A stretch of 64,000 nucleotides of DNA, taken from Clostridium_AD sp937920395 (GTDB lineage: Bacteria > Bacillota > Clostridia > Clostridiales > Clostridiaceae). The stretch spans positions 1 to 64,000 of the forward strand of contig DAVZGP010000013.1 of assembly GCA_052274345.1 (NCBI GenBank), read 5' to 3'. This document shows positions 18,367-27,816 of the stretch, piece by piece (the first letter of the stretch is position 1; the number at the start of each line of letters is the position of its first letter). The translations under genes were made by a program, and so were the position numbers. A model generated the notes under the pieces. It was not told the DNA's origin. It searched no databases and worked only from the letters and a program-made list of their open reading frames with translations.

Positions 18367-19068
18367 CTAGAACATTTTAAGGAATATTTTCCACAAAAGA
18401 GGGTATAAAAGAACAATCACAATTCCTGAAATAGCCATAGTTAAACCGCTCATCGCTCCCTCAGTTTCTCCCATTTCCATCGCTCTTGCTGTTCCCAACG
18501 CATGAGATGATGCCCCCATAGCAATTCCCATAGCAACTTTATCTTTAATTCTTAAAATTTTGTACATAAATGGACCACTTATTGATCCTACGATTCCTGT
18601 AATTATTATCGCTACAACCGTAATTGATGGAAGCCCACCTAATTGCTTCGATAATACTATTCCTATAGGCGTTGTTATAGACTTCGGTATTAAAGATACA
18701 ATAAGTACATCTGTAAAGCCAAATAATTTTGAAAGAAATACTACACTTACAAAACCTACAATAGCTCCGCTAAAAATACCTATAAGTATTGGAGTAGCAT
18801 TTTGTTTAAATAACGTAAATTTTTTATACATCGGCAACGCTAATGCAACCGTTGCAGGAAATAAAAAAAACGAAATAATTTTACCCCCATTATTATAATC
18901 CTCATATTTAATATGAAATTTCATAAGAAAAAATATTAATATAATAATTGCTATCATAAGTGGATTAAAAATTGGAAGTTTACCTTTTTTCTTTATATAT
19001 ATTCCTATTTCATAAGCAACAAGTGATACTATTACTCCAAAAACTGGTGAGCTAATTAAATCATTCAT
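18367..19068 (-). CDS. lrgB: LrgB/CidB-family membrane protein
   Basis: A 233-residue protein with about seven hydrophobic segments. Family hallmarks include SIPKSITTPIGIVLSKQLGG and IAMGASSHALGTARAMEMGETEGAMSGL. LrgB acts with LrgA in the membrane, in murein hydrolase export or control and, in later work, in carbon-metabolite transport. The start codon overlaps the lrgA stop by 8 bp (ATGAATGA), so the two are translationally coupled. Confidence 0.92.
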   Translation of the reverse strand: MNDLISSPVFGVIVSLVAYEIGIYIKKKGKLPIFNPLMIAIIILIFFLMKFHIKYEDYNNGGKIISFFLFPATVALALPMYKKFTLFKQNATPILIGIFSGAIVGFVSVVFLSKLFGFTDVLIVSLIPKSITTPIGIVLSKQLGGLPSITVVAIIITGIVGSISGPFMYKILRIKDKVAMGIAMGASSHALGTARAMEMGETEGAMSGLTMAISGIVIVLLYPLLWKIFLKMF

Positions 19069-19414
19069 GTATTCGTCCTTTCCTTAAAATTTTAACTACT
19101 AATGCTGTTACGATCCACACTACAAATGTGGATAAAATAACTATAATCGCAAATGGTATCCATTTACCCTTTAATACACCGAAAGCTGTCATTAATCCTA
19201 CTCCCGCTGGAATAAAGAAAAATGACATATTTGATAAAAGAAACTCACAAAGTTCTTCTATCATTTCCACTTTAACAATTCCTATCTGTAGTGCTAAAAA
19301 CAGTAAAATAAGTCCAATAACAGATCCTGGAATCGGCAATTTTAATGTTAGTTGTAATACAGTACCAATAATATATGGAATCAAAACAATCATTAATTGT
19401 CTTAAATACCTCAC
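19061..19414 (-). CDS. lrgA: LrgA/CidA-family holin-like protein
   Basis: 117 residues with four membrane helices. The family motif PIPGSVIGLILLFLAL (28-43) and ELCEFLLSNMSFFFIPAGVG (about 55-75) are present. It starts with GTG at 19414, preceded by AGGTG at 19420-19424. It is the first gene of lrgAB. No LytTR-type regulator or binding site is evident upstream. Confidence 0.92.
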   Translation of the reverse strand: MRYLRQLMIVLIPYIIGTVLQLTLKLPIPGSVIGLILLFLALQIGIVKVEMIEELCEFLLSNMSFFFIPAGVGLMTAFGVLKGKWIPFAIIVILSTFVVWIVTALVVKILRKGRIHE

Positions 19415-19906
19415 TCTTTCACCTACTCGCTATAAAATATTGTAATGCCTTGAATTTAACATAAAACCAATATTTTTTTACTAAATATTGATTTATTTAT
19501 ATAAATATTCTCTTATCAAAGGAATAAATCATTCTTTACTCCTTTGGCGAATAATATTTGCTGAAGATTAATATTACCACAATTTAAGGATGAAGCACAA
19601 GAATTTAAATATAGCATACCATTAACTAATTATTCTATTAAAAAAATAACAATTAACAATATAGGTATAACATTTTTTTATCTAGAGGTCAAAAACTAAC
19701 CATCTAATATTATACTTAGTAAACGGTAATCATATTTTCTTTTATACATAAACCTCCCATTTGCTTGCTTTTATAAATATTATCTATATGCAATTACAAT
19801 TTTTCCTTTAATATAGCTTTCTTTAAGATTACTTTTTTAAAGTAACCTTTAACCTCATAATGAATAAGATAATAAAGAAGATAAATTACTTAATGGAGGA
19901 ATATTA
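19415..19906. other. 490-bp divergent intergenic region with two hairpins
   Basis: It separates lrgA (minus) from rubrerythrin (plus). An imperfect hairpin at 19517-19546 (CAAAGGAATAAA with TTTACTCCTTTG) has no T run, and a second inverted repeat, AAGATTACTTT with AAAGTAACCTT, lies at about 19825-19850 close to the rubrerythrin gene and may be an operator. No supported coding sequence is visible. Confidence 0.5.
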
Positions 19907-20446
19907 ATGCAATTAAATGGTAGTAAGACTGAACGAAATCTTCTTAGTACTTTTGCTGGAGAGTCAAGAGCAAGAAATAAGTATACATTTTATGCTGAAA
20001 AGGCAGAAAAAGAAGGGTATGAATATATAGCATCCGTTTTTGAAGCTACTGCAAATAATGAAAAGGCTCATGCAAGAGAAGTTTTTAATAGATTTCTTAA
20101 AATGAATAAAAGTACAGCCGATAATTTAAAAGATTCTGCGCAGGGAGAATCTCATGAAAGTAACACCTTATATAAGCAATTTGAAAAAGAAGCCCGGGCA
20201 GAAAGTTTTACAGAAATTGCAAATTTATATAAAGAATTACAAGAAGTAGAAGAAAATCATGAGATTAGGTTTATGAAAATATATGATAATCTTCAAGCAG
20301 GTATGATATTTAAAAGGAACACTGATGTAAAATGGCAATGTATGAATTGTGGATACATTCATATTGGAAAAGAAGCACCTACCTTTTGTCCATTATGTAA
20401 ATTTCCAAAAGCTTACTTTAAAATCTATTGTGAAGACTACAAATAG
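19907..20446 (+). CDS. rbr: Rubrerythrin
   Basis: 179 residues. The N-terminal ferritin-like four-helix bundle carries the diiron ligands (FAGESRARNKY, ATANNEKAHAREVF, EAREESF-like EARAESF and VEENHEIRF), and the C-terminal rubredoxin domain has two CxxC pairs (CMNCGY and CPLCKF). Rubrerythrins reduce hydrogen peroxide with electrons from NAD(P)H through rubredoxin or direct donors, protecting strict anaerobes from oxygen. TGGAGG precedes the ATG. It is the first gene of a two-gene unit with the Tyr/Asn-rich protein only 11 bp downstream. Confidence 0.96.
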   Translation: MQLNGSKTERNLLSTFAGESRARNKYTFYAEKAEKEGYEYIASVFEATANNEKAHAREVFNRFLKMNKSTADNLKDSAQGESHESNTLYKQFEKEARAESFTEIANLYKELQEVEENHEIRFMKIYDNLQAGMIFKRNTDVKWQCMNCGYIHIGKEAPTFCPLCKFPKAYFKIYCEDYK

Positions 20447-20457
20447 GAGGAGTGAAT

Positions 20458-20736
20458 ATGATAATTTACTATCCCACTTACTATTTAGTGCCAGTAGCAC
20501 CTGTAATGTTTTCGAATGAGAATGGATATAATACTCGTTGTAATACTTTTTACAATGATGAGTACAATGGTATTTATAGTGATGACTACCCCCTCTCTCA
20601 AAATAATGAGTACAACGACAATCACGACTCTAGGTATACTATAACCTCTAGCGAAATTTATAACCCATACAGAACAATAAACGAAGATATTTTTTACGAT
20701 GTTGATGAAGAATACGTAAATGATAGTATTAAATAA
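20458..20736 (+). CDS. Small Tyr/Asn/Asp-rich protein downstream of rubrerythrin
   Basis: 92 residues. The first 18 are hydrophobic and aromatic (MIIYYPTYYLVPVAPVMF); the rest is an acidic Tyr/Asn/Asp-rich tail (YNDEYNGIYSDDY, NNEYNDNHDSRY). Only one Cys, no known domain. AGGAGG sets the ATG at 20458. Composition resembles spore-coat or surface proteins, and some rubrerythrin-like proteins are coat-associated, but the link is inference. It is ended by the long hairpin at 20743. Confidence 0.7.
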   Translation: MIIYYPTYYLVPVAPVMFSNENGYNTRCNTFYNDEYNGIYSDDYPLSQNNEYNDNHDSRYTITSSEIYNPYRTINEDIFYDVDEEYVNDSIK

Positions 20737-20742
20737 TGGTTG

Positions 20743-20790
20743 TCGTTACTTATAAGGCAACCTCCCCAGAGGTTGCCTTATAAGTAACGA
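20743..20790. terminator. Long perfect hairpin, probable bidirectional terminator
   Basis: A 22-bp perfect stem (20743-20764 with 20769-20790) with a CCCA loop, between the ends of two convergent genes. There is no T run on either side, which is unusual for an intrinsic terminator. Confidence 0.7.
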
Positions 20791-20832
20791 TGCAATTGTT
20801 TGAGCCATTATATACAAACAAAAACGCATTCA

Positions 20833-21849
20833 TTATTTTCTACTTTCTACATATATAATTGAAGGTACTGATCTTTCACCTAAACTGTCGCAAGGATTAT
20901 TAATAACTTCATCATCATAAAATAATGTAGAAGATGAACCTCCATCTAAATTGGTAGCATTATAAGCCCCATGTTCATATAACACGTCTTGGGCCTCTCT
21001 TAAAGTAGCCCCTAAACTACGTATCTGTCTGCCATCAATAACTAAAAATAGTATTGAGCCATCTTTTCTTTGTGCTACACATGTTCTAGGTGCAATTCCC
21101 CACCCACCATTACCATTCTTTATTGTTTTATGCCCATTAACTATCATGGCTGGTCCAAAAGACACAGCCTCATTTACCCCGTATTTTATCAGTTCTTTAA
21201 TTGTATAAGGACCAACTAATAACTTTCCTAATTTAGTTAATGCTACGGTATCCATTTTTTCATTATCATTATTTGTACCATTATAAACAATCTTTCCACT
21301 AGACATTATAACTCCAGATGGGTTTGCACCAGTTCCCGTCCACAGTGAGTCTGAGCTCATATCTGTAAACCCGCCACCATTAATAGCTGCAATGGCGTTA
21401 TTATCTCTTGCAATAACACTAGTTAGTTCTCCCTCCCTACCAAGCTTACTACTATACCCTACCTTTATTCTGGTTGGATCATTAATCACTAACAGAAATC
21501 CTTTGAATTTATTTCCTGTTATTTCATATCTTATAACACTTTTATCATTTTTATTTTTAACCTTTACACCTGTTCCTATTCCATGTGAATTATCTTGAAC
21601 TATAATATCTACCTTCTGCTGGCTCATAATTTCTTTTATCTTATCATCAGATAAAAATGATGTCACTAGCCATTGCAATGAAAAAGTAGTCATTGCAGAA
21701 CCTACAACTGTAGATCTTACATTTTTAAACGGTCCATAATAAATCATAAATGGGCCTGTAATTATTGTGAAAAGACCTTCGAATATAATAAACAACATTA
21801 CAAGTCTTATTTTACTCTTTTTACCTTTTTCTTTTTTTATTTTTTTCAT
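20833..21849 (-). CDS. Phosphodiester glycosidase (NAGPA) family membrane-anchored protein
   Basis: 338 residues. A basic N-terminus and one membrane segment (about 16-38) anchor an extracellular domain of the NAGPA family (about 150-336): AINGGGFTDMSS, MSSGKIVYNG, SFGPAMIVNGH, APRTCVAQRKDGSILFLVIDG, and the hallmark ATNLDGGGSSTLFYD. The mammalian relative removes GlcNAc from a phosphodiester; bacterial relatives act on cell-surface or exopolysaccharide material. AAGGAAGG precedes the ATG. It is a single gene. Confidence 0.9.
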   Translation of the reverse strand: MKKIKKEKGKKSKIRLVMLFIIFEGLFTIITGPFMIYYGPFKNVRSTVVGSAMTTFSLQWLVTSFLSDDKIKEIMSQQKVDIIVQDNSHGIGTGVKVKNKNDKSVIRYEITGNKFKGFLLVINDPTRIKVGYSSKLGREGELTSVIARDNNAIAAINGGGFTDMSSDSLWTGTGANPSGVIMSSGKIVYNGTNNDNEKMDTVALTKLGKLLVGPYTIKELIKYGVNEAVSFGPAMIVNGHKTIKNGNGGWGIAPRTCVAQRKDGSILFLVIDGRQIRSLGATLREAQDVLYEHGAYNATNLDGGSSSTLFYDDEVINNPCDSLGERSVPSIIYVESRK

Positions 21850-22005
21850 GCTTACCTTCCTTTTATGGCATGCGTTATTCTATAATTTCAAAATACAAAC
21901 CAAATAAGTATTATTGCTAATTTATTCCTGTTTAATATATTATATGATTTATTTTATAGTTTCCATGCCTATTATCTTTTATAAGATTTGATATTAAGAA
22001 AGATT

Positions 22006-22048
22006 AAAAAAGCACCTAGATAACAGATTAATCTGTGTCCTAAATGCT
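22006..22048 (-). terminator. Terminator after the DedA gene
   Basis: A hairpin centred on ACAGATT/AATCTGT with outer arms AGCA and TGCT and TAG/CTA; on the minus strand it runs into six T. Confidence 0.75.
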
Positions 22049-22093
22049 CTTCACATAAATATTAATTTATATTGTACTTATTTATTAATGTTA

Positions 22094-22780
22094 TTAAATC
22101 TCATTAGTCATAACCCCCTCTTCATCGTCATCATCGTCATCATTTTTTTTTCTCTTTTCCTTTATGAACACAATAACTCCAGGCAATAATGAAATAATTA
22201 TTATTGCTACTAACATATAAGAAAAATTAGTTTTTACAAATGATAAATTACCAAAGAAATAACCTCCACCTAAGAATAAACTTACCCAAAGTCCTCCGCC
22301 AACGATATTATATGGTATAAACTTCGAATAATTCATTTCTCCAATACCAGCTACAAAAGGTGCAAAAGTTCTAACTATAGGAATAAATCTTGCAATTACT
22401 ATTGTCATCGACCCATGCTTTTCATAAAATTCCTGAGCCTTTATTAAATAATTCTTGTTAATAAATCTTACTTCTTCTTTTGCGAGTATCTTTTTCCCAA
22501 TCTTTTTACCAATAAAATAATTAGCAGTATCTCCAAGTATAGCCGCAAGATATGATATTATTAATAGGGTAACTATATTCATTGATCCAATTCCTGCTAG
22601 TGCTCCTGCCGCGAATAACATTGAATCACCTGGCAAAAACGGTGTAATTACTAAACCTGTTTCAATAAATATAATTAAAAAAAGAACTCCGTATGTCAAC
22701 ATTCCATATTGTTGAACCATTAAAGTTAAATACTTATCAATATGCATTATTACACTTATAAAGTTGATTAAAATATCCAT
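22094..22780 (-). CDS. DedA-family (VTT domain) membrane protein
   Basis: About 228 residues with the VTT/SNARE-associated core: ETGLVITPFLPGDSMLFAAGALAG (re-entrant loop), GDTANYFIGKKIGKKI and ARFIPIVRTFAPFVAGIGEMNY with the conserved Arg pair. DedA proteins help maintain envelope and membrane potential; several flip undecaprenyl phosphate or phospholipids. The tail is unusually acidic (six Asp and two Glu in a row, about 214-221). GGAGAG sets the ATG at 22780. Confidence 0.9.
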   Translation of the reverse strand: MDILINFISVIMHIDKYLTLMVQQYGMLTYGVLFLIIFIETGLVITPFLPGDSMLFAAGALAGIGSMNIVTLLIISYLAAILGDTANYFIGKKIGKKILAKEEVRFINKNYLIKAQEFYEKHGSMTIVIARFIPIVRTFAPFVAGIGEMNYSKFIPYNIVGGGLWVSLFLGGGYFFGNLSFVKTNFSYMLVAIIIISLLPGVIVFIKEKRKKNDDDDDDEEGVMTNEI

Positions 22781-22958
22781 ATTTTCTCTCCTCATTATTA
22801 AACGCCTATCTTATTTCTTGTTGATAATATTATATATTTGTAAGATTAAAATTTGATTAAAAAATCTTATATTTATAAATTAATTCCATATTAAGAGTAA
22901 AATGAACATATAAAGTCTTTAATACATATAATTTAAAACAGAGGAGATGTTAATTATT

Positions 22959-24701
22959 ATGGCCAAACTTACTATTAAGCCCATGGAACAACCAAATAAA
23001 ATTATTAACTATTGGAAGAAAGAAAAATTTGTAGTAACATGCATTATAATATTTGGCTTAGCCTATAACATAACTGCAATTGTAGGTCCAATTTATCAAG
23101 GTAAGTTGATTAATTCCATTATTAATGGTAATAATTTATCAGCAGTAATAATACTAGCAATTACTTTTGTTACTCTTATAGCGCTGATTCAATTAATGCG
23201 CTACTTTAAGCGTTTTTACACAAGACGTTTTGCCAATAGTTCAAACGCTACCATGAGACTTATGATATATAATAATATAATGAATAAAAATATTTACGAA
23301 TTAGATAAAGAAAATATAGGTGACCTAATGACTAGGGCCATTTCTGATGTTGATCTGTGCGTTGAAGGTATGCGTAAATTCACAACAGAAGTATTTGATA
23401 CTGGTGTACTTATGACATCCTATTTTATATCAATGCTATTTTATGATATGAAAATAATTCTCCTTTCTATCCTATTTATTCCAGTTGCCATGTGGCTTGC
23501 CGATAAATTAAAAAAAATTATATACAAATACACTATCGCCTATCGCAGCAAAAGTAGCTATATAGCTAGTATTACCTACGATGCCGTAGACAATGCAATG
23601 TTATACCGTGCAAATGGTATAGAAAATCAAAATCTAGAAAAATATAATCTAGAACTGACAGATTTACAAAACAAGGCTATTAAAGCTGATATCTTAGAAA
23701 ATTCCATGCAACCAATTTATAATGTTATTGCAATGATTGGAATAATCTTTGTAATTTACCTTGGAGGATTAAAGGTTATTAATAGTGAATGGACTGTTGG
23801 TAACTTTTCTACTTACATGATTATGTTTACCGCAATGGGAACTAAGGCAAGTAAAGCTGCCAACCTATTTAATTCTGTTCAAAAATCGCAAATATCCTGG
23901 AAACGAATTAAACCTTATCTTACAGATTACCAAAACAAAACTACTCTGACCTGTTTTGATGCCTCTAAGACAAAACTTTCAATAAATAATCTTAGCTTTT
24001 GTTACCCCAAATGTAAACAGACTATATTAAAAAATATTAGTTTTGAAGGATCTCAAGGTCAAATAATAGGCATTACTGGTTCTGTCGCTTGTGGTAAATC
24101 TACACTCGGTTTATCCCTCCTTGGTCTATATCCCTACATAGGCAGCATTAGGATAGATGACAAGGAGCTTATGTCTTACACTGAATATGAGCGAAGTCAG
24201 ATGATTTCATATCTAGGTCATAACCCTCAATTACTTACAGACACTATTTACAACAATATAACTCTTGGAAATGGTAAAGACATCTCTTCTGTTTTAAAGG
24301 ATGTTTGCTTTGACACTGATTTATTATCAATGCCCCTTTTGGAAAACACATTGGTAGGTAATAGTGGAACTAGGCTAAGTGGAGGTCAACAATCTAGAAT
24401 ATCACTTGCAAGAACCCTTTTAAACAGGAGTAAAATTATTGTTTTAGATGACCCATTTTCTGCAGTTGATATGAAGACAGAAGAAACCATTATTGAAAAT
24501 CTTAAAAATAATTATAAAGACAGTTTAATTATATTAATTTCACACCGTTTAACTATTTTCAGAAAAATTAACACTATAGTGTTCTTAAATAAAGATAAAA
24601 CTACAACCTATGGTACACATACTGAACTTATGAAAAATTCTAAAATTTATAGATCAATAGTAAATTTGCAATCTACTGGAGATGATAATTATGAAGAATA
24701 G
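22959..24701 (+). CDS. ABC exporter subunit 1 (degenerate Walker B, canonical signature)
   Basis: About 580 residues: six membrane helices (to about 310), then one ATPase domain. Walker A is GSVACGKST, the signature is canonical (LSGGQQSR), but Walker B ends in Asp (IIVLDDPFSAVD) instead of the catalytic Glu; the H-loop is SHRLT. This is the pattern of the non-catalytic partner in heterodimeric exporters such as BmrCD and TmrAB. The ATG at 22959 is favoured over 22947, which overlaps the GAGGAG site. Its stop overlaps the next gene by 11 bp. Substrate unknown: lipid, drug or peptide are possible. Confidence 0.9.
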   Translation: MAKLTIKPMEQPNKIINYWKKEKFVVTCIIIFGLAYNITAIVGPIYQGKLINSIINGNNLSAVIILAITFVTLIALIQLMRYFKRFYTRRFANSSNATMRLMIYNNIMNKNIYELDKENIGDLMTRAISDVDLCVEGMRKFTTEVFDTGVLMTSYFISMLFYDMKIILLSILFIPVAMWLADKLKKIIYKYTIAYRSKSSYIASITYDAVDNAMLYRANGIENQNLEKYNLELTDLQNKAIKADILENSMQPIYNVIAMIGIIFVIYLGGLKVINSEWTVGNFSTYMIMFTAMGTKASKAANLFNSVQKSQISWKRIKPYLTDYQNKTTLTCFDASKTKLSINNLSFCYPKCKQTILKNISFEGSQGQIIGITGSVACGKSTLGLSLLGLYPYIGSIRIDDKELMSYTEYERSQMISYLGHNPQLLTDTIYNNITLGNGKDISSVLKDVCFDTDLLSMPLLENTLVGNSGTRLSGGQQSRISLARTLLNRSKIIVLDDPFSAVDMKTEETIIENLKNNYKDSLIILISHRLTIFRKINTIVFLNKDKTTTYGTHTELMKNSKIYRSIVNLQSTGDDNYEE

Positions 24702-26436
24702 CTTAGTTGCAAGCTCTATTGTTAAAGTTATTAAAAAAAATATTAAATTCGATATAATATTGATCCTTGCTATTTGCGGTGTTGTAATAGTAAGCTTAAT
24801 TCCTCCTCAAATGTTAAAATATATTGTTGATTATAACCTTGTACCCAAAAGTAGTGACAAACTATTTAACTTAGCAATTATTTATATAGTTATACTACTC
24901 TTTATTGGCATATTTGATTTTATAAAAGAGGCTGTGATTACAGTTTTAGGTCAAAAAATAACAAAGGAAATCCGGCTTGAAATGATGAAAAAATTAAAAA
25001 GAATAAATGCCATGTTCTTTTCGTCAAATGGAACCGGCACTGTTGTTTCAAGATTTACCAATGATGTGGATGCAATAAGCACTATGTTCACAAGTGGCAT
25101 TATTGGAATGATAATCGACTGCCTAAAAATTGTAGGCATTATTATATCTATCTGTCTGTTTAGCTCAAGACTTGGAATTGGTACTTTACTGCTACTTCCT
25201 ATTATTTATGTTATTACTAGGATTTTTCAAAAGCGAATGCTAGAAGCAGAAATAGAGAATCGAATAATAGTTGGCAAAGTAAATAATCATATTTCAGAAA
25301 GCTTAAAGAATGTGCAGATGATTAAATCCTATAGTAAAGAAAAATACATGGAAAAGAATTATAAGCAGTATTTGCTAGATAACTACAAAACTGTAGAAAA
25401 GGTAAATTTCTATGATTCTGTATTTTCTCCAATCATTCAGATAACTCGTGCTTTAGTTATTGGCTTAATTGTAATATTATCATCAAAGCAGCTAAACTAT
25501 TTAGGAATATCCCTAGGCATGGTGGCAGCCTCAATTGAATTAATCTCCAATTTATTTACCCCTATAGAAAGTCTTGGTATGGAACTTCAAGATATCCAGC
25601 AGGCAGTATCTGGCATTCATAGAGTAAATGACTTTTATAAGGTTCCAGAAGACAGTAGTATTGATAACAAACTAAAATCTGGGGACATTATTCCTAGTCG
25701 AGCAGATGTAACTCTATCTTTTAATAATGTAACGTTTCAATATGAAAAAGGAACTGACATTTTAAAAAATATTAATCTTCATTTAAACCCACAAGAAAAA
25801 ATCACCTTTGTAGGAAGAACCGGTGTTGGAAAATCTACATTGTTTAAACTTACTATGGGTTTCTTAAAACCATCTAATGGGAATATAACTATAAATGGAA
25901 TTGATGTTTATAATATATCAAACTCTGAAAAACGTAAAATGTTCGGATATGTTAACCAAAGCTTTCATATGATAGATGGAACGGTGGGTGATCAAATTAG
26001 TCTACAAGATGAGAATATTAAAAAAGAGGAAATTGATAATGCTTTAGATTTTGTTGGACTAACAGATTATATAGTAACTCTAGCAAATGGTGTTAATACG
26101 CAGGTGGATAGTGATACTCTTTTCTCTCAAGGTCAAAAGCAACTCCTAGCAATTGCAAGAGCAATAGTTACAGATCCACCAATACTACTACTTGATGAAA
26201 TTACTGCAAATCTTGATTCTATTACAGAAAAAAAATTTATAACAGTGCTTAAAAAAGCCAGCCAGGCCCACACAATATTATCTATAACTCACCGTATGTC
26301 TTCTATAATCGATTGTGACACTGTGGCTATTTTAGAAAATGGAATGATCAAAAATCTGTGCACACCTGAAGCTCTTTTAAAAAACGATAATTGGTATCGA
26401 AGTCACATCGAACTTGAAAAGTTGAAATGGAAATAA
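24691..26436 (+). CDS. ABC exporter subunit 2 (catalytic Glu, degenerate signature)
   Basis: About 581 residues with the same transmembrane-ATPase layout. Walker A is GRTGVGKST and Walker B carries the Glu (ILLLDEITANLD), but the signature is degenerate (FSQGQKQLL). Combined with subunit 1 this yields one consensus site (this Walker motifs plus subunit 1 LSGGQ) and one degenerate site, as known for heterodimeric type IV exporters. GGAGATG (24678-24684) sets the ATG at 24691. The two genes form an operon closed by a hairpin at 26439. Confidence 0.9.
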   Translation: MKNSLVASSIVKVIKKNIKFDIILILAICGVVIVSLIPPQMLKYIVDYNLVPKSSDKLFNLAIIYIVILLFIGIFDFIKEAVITVLGQKITKEIRLEMMKKLKRINAMFFSSNGTGTVVSRFTNDVDAISTMFTSGIIGMIIDCLKIVGIIISICLFSSRLGIGTLLLLPIIYVITRIFQKRMLEAEIENRIIVGKVNNHISESLKNVQMIKSYSKEKYMEKNYKQYLLDNYKTVEKVNFYDSVFSPIIQITRALVIGLIVILSSKQLNYLGISLGMVAASIELISNLFTPIESLGMELQDIQQAVSGIHRVNDFYKVPEDSSIDNKLKSGDIIPSRADVTLSFNNVTFQYEKGTDILKNINLHLNPQEKITFVGRTGVGKSTLFKLTMGFLKPSNGNITINGIDVYNISNSEKRKMFGYVNQSFHMIDGTVGDQISLQDENIKKEEIDNALDFVGLTDYIVTLANGVNTQVDSDTLFSQGQKQLLAIARAIVTDPPILLLDEITANLDSITEKKFITVLKKASQAHTILSITHRMSSIIDCDTVAILENGMIKNLCTPEALLKNDNWYRSHIELEKLKWK

Positions 26437-26438
26437 AA

Positions 26439-26484
26439 TGATTTCCTAAAGTATTATATTTACTTTAGGGAATCACTCGTTTTT
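26439..26484. terminator. Bidirectional terminator between the ABC operon and the DedA-PAP2 gene
   Basis: A 15-bp stem with one G-T pair (26439-26453 with 26461-26475) and T5 downstream; its right arm covers the stop of the minus-strand gene. Confidence 0.8.
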
Positions 26485-27773
26485 AATTTTATTGTAGGTA
26501 GTATTCGGTACACTTCTAATAAAATGATATTTATAGTAAGCCAGACTCCACCAAAAACATACCCCGCATAAACATCACTTGGATACTGTGTTCCAAAAAA
26601 TATTGGATTTAAACCTGATATTATACAAATAAATAAAGTTATAATTAAGACCACAGTTTTAGCCCAAAGTTTCTTTGCATGACGAACTATTAGGTATACA
26701 AAAAATCCATAAAAAACAATTGCCATTAAAGCCTCATAACTTGGAAAAGTATATTGTTTATTACCCATTAGGCTTATTAAAGAAGGTCCTATTCGCCTAA
26801 AAATATGCCTCAAACCATATTGTAGTATTTCTCCACCTAAAATCACAATAAATAGGGACTGGATTTCAAGTATTCGATCCACATTCCTTCTTATAATCCA
26901 TACAAGCATGAAAATAGTAAGCGGTACTAATACCCTCATTGATGTTGTTAATTTAAACATACTTATCAAAAATGACCATTTATAATTAAAAATTGCTTGC
27001 ACTAAATATGATACAACAATGTCGAATTGGTTAAATTCATGTGATAAATAATCCTGTATTACTCCAATTACGAGAACTGAAAACCCTAAAAAAGCAGTTG
27101 CTACAGCCACTATAGCAACTTTCATTTTTCCCATAGAATGAAATATAATTATAGTTTTATTTAAAAGCTTATATGTATTCTCGATTATCTGTATCCTATG
27201 ATTTCTATAAGCATATATAATCGTTAATATTATAGATATTATTATACTACCAATAATCAAATATTTTGATATGTCTCCATGGAATTTATCCCAATTCGGT
27301 CCAAGAATCTTACCTAATGAAATAAAGGTAGTAGTCCACAAAAATGCTCCAAAATAAGCGTTTATCGCAAATCTTCTATATGATATTTTAGTTATTCCTG
27401 AGAAATACCCTGTAATATGCCTAACCCCAGGAATGAAATATGCTAGAATTAATAATTTATTACCGGATGTATTAAACCACTTGGATGTTTTTTCAATTTT
27501 AGCGGGTCCAAGGTGGACATATGAGCCATATTTTTCAAAAAATTTTGCGCCTAATTTATCGCCCACAAAGTAAGAAATTGTAATACCAAGCATTACACCA
27601 CCTGTAGCTACTAGAATACTTATACCCCAATTCATTTTAGATTGATAAACGAGAAAACCACAATATGTCATCATTAATTCACCTGGAAGAGGGAATGCGA
27701 TTAATTCAAGCACTAAAGCACTGAACAAAATTATATATCCATAATTATTAATTAGTACTATTGCAGAATTCAA
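26460..27773 (-). CDS. DedA-PAP2 fusion protein with degenerate phosphatase half
   Basis: 437 residues. Residues 1-190 are a DedA/VTT domain (LIAFPLPGELMMTYCGFL, then AYFIPGVRHITGYFSGITK). Residues about 210-430 have the PAP2 phosphatase topology, but its motifs are altered: KxxxxxxRP is RHIFRRIGP, PSGH is PSYE, and the SRxxxxxHxxxD histidine is Gln in FGTQYPSD. The phosphatase half is therefore probably inactive. The start is a TTG at 27773 with GGTGGTG upstream. A catalytically intact PAP2 gene lies immediately upstream. Confidence 0.87.
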   Translation of the reverse strand: MNSAIVLINNYGYIILFSALVLELIAFPLPGELMMTYCGFLVYQSKMNWGISILVATGGVMLGITISYFVGDKLGAKFFEKYGSYVHLGPAKIEKTSKWFNTSGNKLLILAYFIPGVRHITGYFSGITKISYRRFAINAYFGAFLWTTTFISLGKILGPNWDKFHGDISKYLIIGSIIISIILTIIYAYRNHRIQIIENTYKLLNKTIIIFHSMGKMKVAIVAVATAFLGFSVLVIGVIQDYLSHEFNQFDIVVSYLVQAIFNYKWSFLISMFKLTTSMRVLVPLTIFMLVWIIRRNVDRILEIQSLFIVILGGEILQYGLRHIFRRIGPSLISLMGNKQYTFPSYEALMAIVFYGFFVYLIVRHAKKLWAKTVVLIITLFICIISGLNPIFFGTQYPSDVYAGYVFGGVWLTINIILLEVYRILPTIKLKTSDSLK

Positions 27774-27816
27774 AACATCACCACCTATTTTAAAAATTGT
27801 ATTCTTTGCAAAATTC

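Noticed and set aside
19565..19699. A 44-codon open stretch upstream of rubrerythrin (contains LPQFKDEAQEFKYSIPLTN)
   Set aside because: It has no start codon or ribosome site, lies in AT-rich DNA where such runs occur by chance, and I recognise no family.
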